Part shown: positions 59,667-64,000 of the stretch, one piece after another
How positions within the stretch are numbered: position 1 is the stretch's first letter
Layout of the letters: each line of letters starts with the position of its first letter
Assembly: GCA_035297145.1 (NCBI GenBank)
Contig: DATGZN010000096.1
Location: 3,532-67,531 of the forward strand
Length of the DNA: 64,000 nucleotides
Direction of reading: 5' to 3'
Source of the DNA: QHXW01 sp035297145
Lineage (GTDB): Bacteria; Acidobacteriota; Terriglobia; Bryobacterales; Bryobacteraceae
Position numbers and translations under genes: made by a program
Notes under the pieces: generated by a model
The model's input: only the letters and a program-made list of their open reading frames with translations
Database searches by the model: none
What the model was told of the DNA's origin: nothing

Positions 59667-62600
59667 TTATGATCCGATGTGCAGCGTCCCTGCGAGCGTG
59701 AGACTGGCTTTGCTGGACGAATTGCCCACATAGACGGAGTACTCTCCCGGTGCCACTTGCCAACTGTTTGAGCTGGGGTTCCACCAGGACAGGGGATGCG
59801 AAGAATCGCTCTCGTTTACTTGCACAGTGACGAGTTGCTGCTGCCCCGGTGGTAACAGGACTTTCTGCCATCCGACGAGGCGCTTAGGCGGCTCTCCCGT
59901 GCTGGCGGGAAGTGCCAGGTACACTTGCGCCACTTCGGCGCCGGCGACCGTGCCGGTGTTTTCGAGATCGAACGACACCTGAAAATTCGGGGTCCCGTTT
60001 GCCAGATTATCGATGAGCTTCACATTCGAGAAAGAGAACGTCGTGTAAGACAGTCCAAAACCGAACGGAAACAGAGGGGTGATCTTCTTGGCGTCGTACC
60101 ACTTGTAGCCAACGAGAAAGCCTTCCGAGTAGTCTACGGGAAACGGCGTGGTCGCATCGGGCGGGGCGGCGATAGCCGGGTGTGGCAGGTCATTCACACT
60201 CGTGGGGAATGTAACAGGCAGTTTTCCCGAGGGGTTCACACTGCCGAACAAGATATTGGCGATGGCCGCGCCGCCCTGTAGCCCCGGATACCAGGCTTCG
60301 AGCACCGCGCTGACCTGATTCAACCAGGGCATCACTTGTGGACCTCCGTTCTCGGCTACGACGATAGTGTGCGGATTCGCCTTGGCAACGGCAGCAACCA
60401 GCGCGTCCTGATCGACGGGATTGCCGTGGATGACGTCAGTGAAATTGAGACTGGGCAGGTCCATTCCCTCGCTGGCCCACTGGCTGACGAAAATGATGGC
60501 TACATCGGAGGCAGCGGCGAGCGACGCCGCGGTTGCCGGATTGGTCCCGTCATCGAACTGCACCTTAGCTCCGGGCGCCTTGGCCTGGATGGCTTGGAGC
60601 GGGGACGAGGGATCCCAGATAACTTCGGCCCAGCAAGGCGGGCAGGGATATCCTTCGGTGAGGGCCGCGCCGCCGGTGGGATACACCTGCGCTGATCCGC
60701 CTCCGGAAAGCACCGCGACATCGGCATGAGAACCGATCACTGCGATGGATTTGATGGTCGAAGCATTGAGTGGAAGCTGCCCACCGGCATTCTTCAGCAG
60801 AACGGCGCCCTGCTCCTCAACGGTTTGCGCCATAGCCTCGTCGCCGACGGTGTCGACGGGAGTGATAGATAGGGGATTCTCGAAAAGGCCGGCCTCGAAC
60901 ATGGCGCGCAGGATGCGATGCACCATGTCATCGACACGCGATTGAGGCACTTGACCGTTCTTGACTGCCTGCCCCAGGTCAGAGAACCACTGGTTGTCCG
61001 GCTGTTCCTGATCGAGCCCTGCCAGCGCCGCGGCTGCCGTGCTATGAGTGGCCCACCAATCCGACATGACGAAGCCCTGGAAGGCCCAGTCGCCTTTGAG
61101 GATATCCGTCAGCAGATGCGCATTCTCACATGAGTACGTGCTGTTGACGAGGTTATAGGAGCACATCACGGACTGCACGTTGGAGTCTTTGAGCGCAATC
61201 TCGAATGCCAGCAGGTCGCTCTCGCGGCCGGAGCGTTCGTCGATCTGAACGTTGGCGGTGAAGCGGCCGGATTCCTGATCGTTGAACGAGAAGTGCTTCA
61301 TGCCTCCCAACACATGCTGGTCCTGGATGGCGCGAATATGCGCGGCGGTGATTTTCCCGGCGAGAATCGGGTCTTCGCCCTTGGTCTCGAAAGTTCGGCC
61401 GTCGCGAGGCTCACGGCCGATGAGGTTGACGTTGCCTCCCAGATTCACGTTGAGCCCGTAAGCAGCCATCTCCTTTCCAATGACCTGGCCGTACTGATAG
61501 GCGAGATTCAAGTCCCAGGTGGCGGCGCTGGCAATGGAGGAGGGAAGCGCTGTCGCTGGCGCCTGGCCATTCGCCACGCCCACGCTGCCATCGCAGAAAT
61601 AAAGATCGGGGATGCCAAGACGGGCGATGCCGGGGATGTATCCGCCGGCGCCGCGCGGGAGCGGAATGATGTTGGTTACCGGACCGCCGGCTCCCGCGAC
61701 AAGCTGCATTTTCTCGGCCGGCGTCATCTGCTGGAGTAGATTCGTCGCGTTCTGGTCAGCGCTCAGCACAGCCGGAACGCGGAACCGGCCGGTCACGCCG
61801 TCAATCGTGAGGGTCGCATCCACGTAGGGTGCAGCCGTCGATACACCAGCCGGGTATACGAACTTGAGCTGATCGTTGATTGCTCCGGGCGCCGCTCCGC
61901 AGTATTCGACTTTTGCAGTCTGCCCGCCTATCGTGAGATGGCAACTGGCGGGGCTGCCGGGCACTTCCAGTGGCGTCAGCGATCCCGTACTTGCGGCAGG
62001 GACGCCGTCCTTTTGCAGCGAGTTCTTCGGGCCGAATCCATTGCCCGACAGCTCATACACGCCGCCAGTTTTGATGGCACACTGCGCGGTCTCGCAACCA
62101 ACTCCATTCACCTTCGCCACGCCGTTCGTGAGGTCATTCAGGAACACTGAAGGAGAAGCGTTCGCGGCAATGGTGATCACCTCGACATTGCTTTTGACCT
62201 TGTTCCGGATAACCTGCACCTGCACGGCAGTGCCGGGCGCGGTCTCCCATGGAATCTGGCAATTGATCTGTTTGGGCGAAACCATGGTGAGTGGTGCGCC
62301 CACGCCGCTTACAGTGACCGAAACGCCGTCGATCGAAGTAGGGAAGCTGCCGTTCGCGCCCACGGCCCCTGAGTGCGTCCCGTCGGCCAGGTTTTCGCCG
62401 TACAAAGTTGCCAGACTTCCCGGCGCTATGGTTCCCAGCAAGGAAGCCGTATTAACGACGCGCCCCGGCGTGATCAGCGGTGTAGTGGAGGTGATGGTCG
62501 TCGCGTGATATACCCTGACGTAATCCACCAGCATGTCCTGGTGCGGGAAAGGAGCGCTGGGATCCGGCGTTCCCAGAAACGTGCTGGGACCGCCAATCGC

Positions 62601-63356
62601 CAGGTTCAACAGGATAAAAAACGGCGCATTGAACACCCACTGATCACCCGCCGGTATTGATGCCGGTGTCACGGTGTGATACGAAGCGCCATCCACATAC
62701 CAGACGATGGAATTTTGCGACCACTCGACGGCGTACACATGATAGTCGTCCGTGACCTTCTCCCCAAACGGCAGTGTGTACGCTTGGGTAATCCCGGTGT
62801 CCCCGGAGTAGCCCGGTCCGTGCGCTGTACCGTTGTTGATGGATACGTTGTTGTTGAACGTCCCGAAGTTCTCCATGATGTCGACCTCGCCGCACTGCGG
62901 CCAGCCGACCGAGTCAATGTTCTCGCCCAGTATCCAGAAAGCCGGCCACACACCGAGACCAAAAGGCAGCTTGATTCTGGCCTCGATCCTGCCGTATTTC
63001 CAGCTCAGATCGGCATTCTGGGTTGAAGCGCCCGGTGCCCCTGTCTGGAGGCGTGCTGAGGTGTAATTGCCGGAGGAATCGCGGATCGCGCGGATGACCA
63101 GGTTGCCCTTGCCGTCCTGAAAGACATTGTTCGGGGAATTGGTGTAAGTTTCCGCCTCACCGTTGCCCCAGCCTCCGCCGCCGAGATCGTAGTTCCAGTT
63201 TGCGGGGTTCGGCGGCGCGCCGGCCGGACCGTTGAACTCGTCGCTCCAGACAAGCTTCCAGCCGCTGGTAGTCTGCGCCACCGCCACAACGCCAGCGGGC
63301 AGCACAAGGCACAGAAGGAAAAGGCCGCGGACGATGCGAACCACGGGGTCAATCAT
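59667..63356 (-). CDS. GH16 - TIGR03437-like - GH3 fusion beta-glucanase, exported
   Basis: From the ATG at 63356 (1229 residues; an upstream in-frame start would add 29) the protein has a signal peptide (IVRGLFLLCLVLPAGVVAVAQ). Domain 1, about 30-285, is GH16 with GEVDIMENFG (Glu157, Asp159, Glu162). Domain 2, about 295-525, matches the Solibacter uncharacterised domain: VVNTASLLGTIAPGSLATLYGENLA, VSPKQINCQIPWETAPGT and a second half with ELSGNGFGPKN. Domain 3, about 530-1130, is GH3 with the nucleophile Asp near residue 765 in FVMSDWWATHS. A fibronectin III-like tail ends the protein. It should degrade laminarin-type beta-glucan to glucose outside the cytoplasm. Confidence 0.9.
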   Translation of the reverse strand: MIDPVVRIVRGLFLLCLVLPAGVVAVAQTTSGWKLVWSDEFNGPAGAPPNPANWNYDLGGGGWGNGEAETYTNSPNNVFQDGKGNLVIRAIRDSSGNYTSARLQTGAPGASTQNADLSWKYGRIEARIKLPFGLGVWPAFWILGENIDSVGWPQCGEVDIMENFGTFNNNVSINNGTAHGPGYSGDTGITQAYTLPFGEKVTDDYHVYAVEWSQNSIVWYVDGASYHTVTPASIPAGDQWVFNAPFFILLNLAIGGPSTFLGTPDPSAPFPHQDMLVDYVRVYHATTITSTTPLITPGRVVNTASLLGTIAPGSLATLYGENLADGTHSGAVGANGSFPTSIDGVSVTVSGVGAPLTMVSPKQINCQIPWETAPGTAVQVQVIRNKVKSNVEVITIAANASPSVFLNDLTNGVAKVNGVGCETAQCAIKTGGVYELSGNGFGPKNSLQKDGVPAASTGSLTPLEVPGSPASCHLTIGGQTAKVEYCGAAPGAINDQLKFVYPAGVSTAAPYVDATLTIDGVTGRFRVPAVLSADQNATNLLQQMTPAEKMQLVAGAGGPVTNIIPLPRGAGGYIPGIARLGIPDLYFCDGSVGVANGQAPATALPSSIASAATWDLNLAYQYGQVIGKEMAAYGLNVNLGGNVNLIGREPRDGRTFETKGEDPILAGKITAAHIRAIQDQHVLGGMKHFSFNDQESGRFTANVQIDERSGRESDLLAFEIALKDSNVQSVMCSYNLVNSTYSCENAHLLTDILKGDWAFQGFVMSDWWATHSTAAAALAGLDQEQPDNQWFSDLGQAVKNGQVPQSRVDDMVHRILRAMFEAGLFENPLSITPVDTVGDEAMAQTVEEQGAVLLKNAGGQLPLNASTIKSIAVIGSHADVAVLSGGGSAQVYPTGGAALTEGYPCPPCWAEVIWDPSSPLQAIQAKAPGAKVQFDDGTNPATAASLAAASDVAIIFVSQWASEGMDLPSLNFTDVIHGNPVDQDALVAAVAKANPHTIVVAENGGPQVMPWLNQVSAVLEAWYPGLQGGAAIANILFGSVNPSGKLPVTFPTSVNDLPHPAIAAPPDATTPFPVDYSEGFLVGYKWYDAKKITPLFPFGFGLSYTTFSFSNVKLIDNLANGTPNFQVSFDLENTGTVAGAEVAQVYLALPASTGEPPKRLVGWQKVLLPPGQQQLVTVQVNESDSSHPLSWWNPSSNSWQVAPGEYSVYVGNSSSKASLTLAGTLHIGS

Positions 63357-63558
63357 TTCGCCAACACCGCCTGTAACCGCTGATGCTGAGAAAGACAAAT
63401 TGGTGGACGAGATGGGATTCGGTTTCTCGGCTCCAGTGCGCAATCAGTAATTTACTGATTCTACAATAAGCACAACGTACTCAAAGTACCCATTAAATGG
63501 GCCATTGATACACCACGCTACACGGCTTTCCCGCAAGCTTCCCACGAACCCCGGAACG

Positions 63559-63626
63559 TTGTAGGTCGGGACGCGCCTACAGTGTAGGCGGCAAATGTAG
63601 GCGCAATTTCGTCTTGACGCGCCTAC
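63559..63626. promoter_or_regulatory. Repeated CGCCTAC/GTAGGCG half-site cluster
   Basis: Five related half-sites stand within 68 bases. CGCCTACA-G-TGTAGGCG forms a perfect 17-bp dyad at 63574-63590. Another TGTAGGCG lies at 63596-63603, CGCCTAC at 63620-63626, and a variant TTGTAGGTCG at 63559. GACGCGCCTAC recurs at 63570-63580 and 63616-63626. The cluster lies 25 bases upstream of a helix-turn-helix gene and about 210 bases from the GH fusion start, and suggests a multi-site operator. Confidence 0.6.
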
Positions 63627-63650
63627 GTGGGTGCGTGCGATGTATTCATC

Positions 63651-63866
63651 ATGCAAGACGTGCTGAAGCTACTTGGCGCAACGGAACAGACTATCTTCAC
63701 GACCGATGAACTCGCAACGATCACGAAACTCCATCCGGCCACCATCCGGCGCCGTTTTCTCGATGAAGAGGGTGTTATCCGCCTAGGGCACCCTGCCACC
63801 CAGCGGAAGCGCCAGAAATTTACTCTGCGAATCCCTGCCGAGGTATGGAGTGCGCCCCCGGACTGA
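63651..63866 (+). CDS. Small helix-turn-helix protein (excisionase/MerR-like)
   Basis: The 71-residue protein (from the ATG at 63651) has TIFTTDELATITKLHPATIRRRFLDEEGVIRLGHPATQRKRQKFTLRIP, a winged helix-turn-helix of the excisionase or DNA-binding-helper type. The repeated half-sites just upstream are its likely binding target. An insertion sequence begins a few bases past its stop. Confidence 0.75.
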   Translation: MQDVLKLLGATEQTIFTTDELATITKLHPATIRRRFLDEEGVIRLGHPATQRKRQKFTLRIPAEVWSAPPD

Positions 63867-63880
63867 GACAGAGAAATCAG

Positions 63881-64000
63881 GGACAGTTCTACACTGAATG
63901 GAGAACTGAACCTGATGAAGAAGAGCCGAGTTTTTAGCCCGAAGTTCAAGGCGGCGGCCGTCCGGCGGATGCAAGCCGGGGAGAGTCCGTCGGCCCTGTC
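63881..64000 (+). mobile_element. Left end of an insertion sequence (partial)
   Basis: A sharp change occurs after the stop of the helix-turn-helix gene. GGACAGTTCTAC stands at 63881, and CAGTTCT at 63884-63890 is repeated inverted as AGAACTG at 63902-63908, immediately before a transposase start. This is how the ends of many small insertion sequences look. The exact terminal repeat cannot be fixed because the right end is outside the window. Confidence 0.5.
63915..64000 (+). CDS. Transposase OrfA, IS3-family-like (partial)
   Basis: 28 residues are visible before the window ends: KKSRVFSPKFKAAAVRRMQAGESPSAL. This is the start of the helix-turn-helix OrfA of IS3-type transposases (K-x-[FY]-[ST]-P-E-F-K pattern). 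The rest is beyond the edge. Confidence 0.75.
   Translation, partial: MKKSRVFSPKFKAAAVRRMQAGESPSAL

Noticed and set aside
63559..63626. Possible CRISPR-like short array
   Set aside because: The repeats are only 7-11 bases, in mixed orientation and unevenly spaced; no cas gene is present. An operator cluster fits better.

Overview
The window is GC-rich, densely coded bacterial chromosome with no rRNA, tRNA, phage or plasmid genes that I can see. Several gene families point to Acidobacteriota, probably close to Bryobacter/Solibacter: a VWFA-related secreted protein, a big TonB-type receptor with an N-terminal carboxypeptidase-regulatory domain, an internal Solibacter-type (TIGR03437-like) domain in a glycoside hydrolase, DUF3467, DUF2277, and many exported enzymes with twin-arginine signals. 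This placement is inferred from gene content only.

Layout. 0-11 kb: ferrochelatase on the + strand, then a long minus-strand run holding a gluconate-dehydrogenase-like GMC pair, a nucleotidyltransferase pair, hslVU, nadB, a dienoyl-CoA-reductase-like SDR, an MFS carrier and a small secreted protein. 11-18 kb: a HemQ/chlorite-dismutase-family protein divergent from an arsR-SRPBCC pair whose operator overlaps the start codon, DUF2277, an ECF sigma/anti-sigma pair, a secreted protein, a 19-codon lysine/alanine mini-gene with its own promoter, hairpin leader and terminator, a MidA-type methyltransferase and a receiver-only response regulator. 18-27 kb: a frameshifted VOC remnant, RbsC/RbsA ABC genes, a gene-free ~600-bp block bounded by inverted repeats, a vapBC-GNAT-M20 run, a MocR-type regulator, and a brnTA toxin-antitoxin pair lying between two copies of the 3' end of the MocR gene. 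27-37 kb: VWFA protein, SIS isomerase, DUF3467, a GT39-like glycosyltransferase, DUF3142, a large exported protein, bactofilin, HyuA and a metallo-beta-lactamase-fold enzyme.

37-45.5 kb (minus strand) is the most interesting unexplained locus: TonB-type receptor, DUF362, an exported protein of unknown function, two tandem paralogues of a family I cannot name, and a YIP1 membrane protein, all closely spaced or overlapping. 45.6-48.4 kb carries exported msrA-msrB and uxaC. 48.4-57.9 kb is a complete tripartite RND efflux operon (adaptor, two permeases, outer-membrane factor) with a small STAS-like gene inside it. 57.9-63.4 kb holds a periplasmic trehalase and a 1229-residue GH16-TIGR03437-GH3 fusion. 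The right edge has a repeated-motif operator region, a small helix-turn-helix gene and the start of an insertion sequence.

The genes suggest a heterotroph living on plant or microbial polysaccharides and sugar acids: beta-glucan and trehalose hydrolysis outside the cytoplasm, uronate and amino-sugar isomerases inside it, ABC and MFS sugar carriers, envelope efflux and oxidative-damage repair. All functional calls come from reading motifs by eye; no database search was run.
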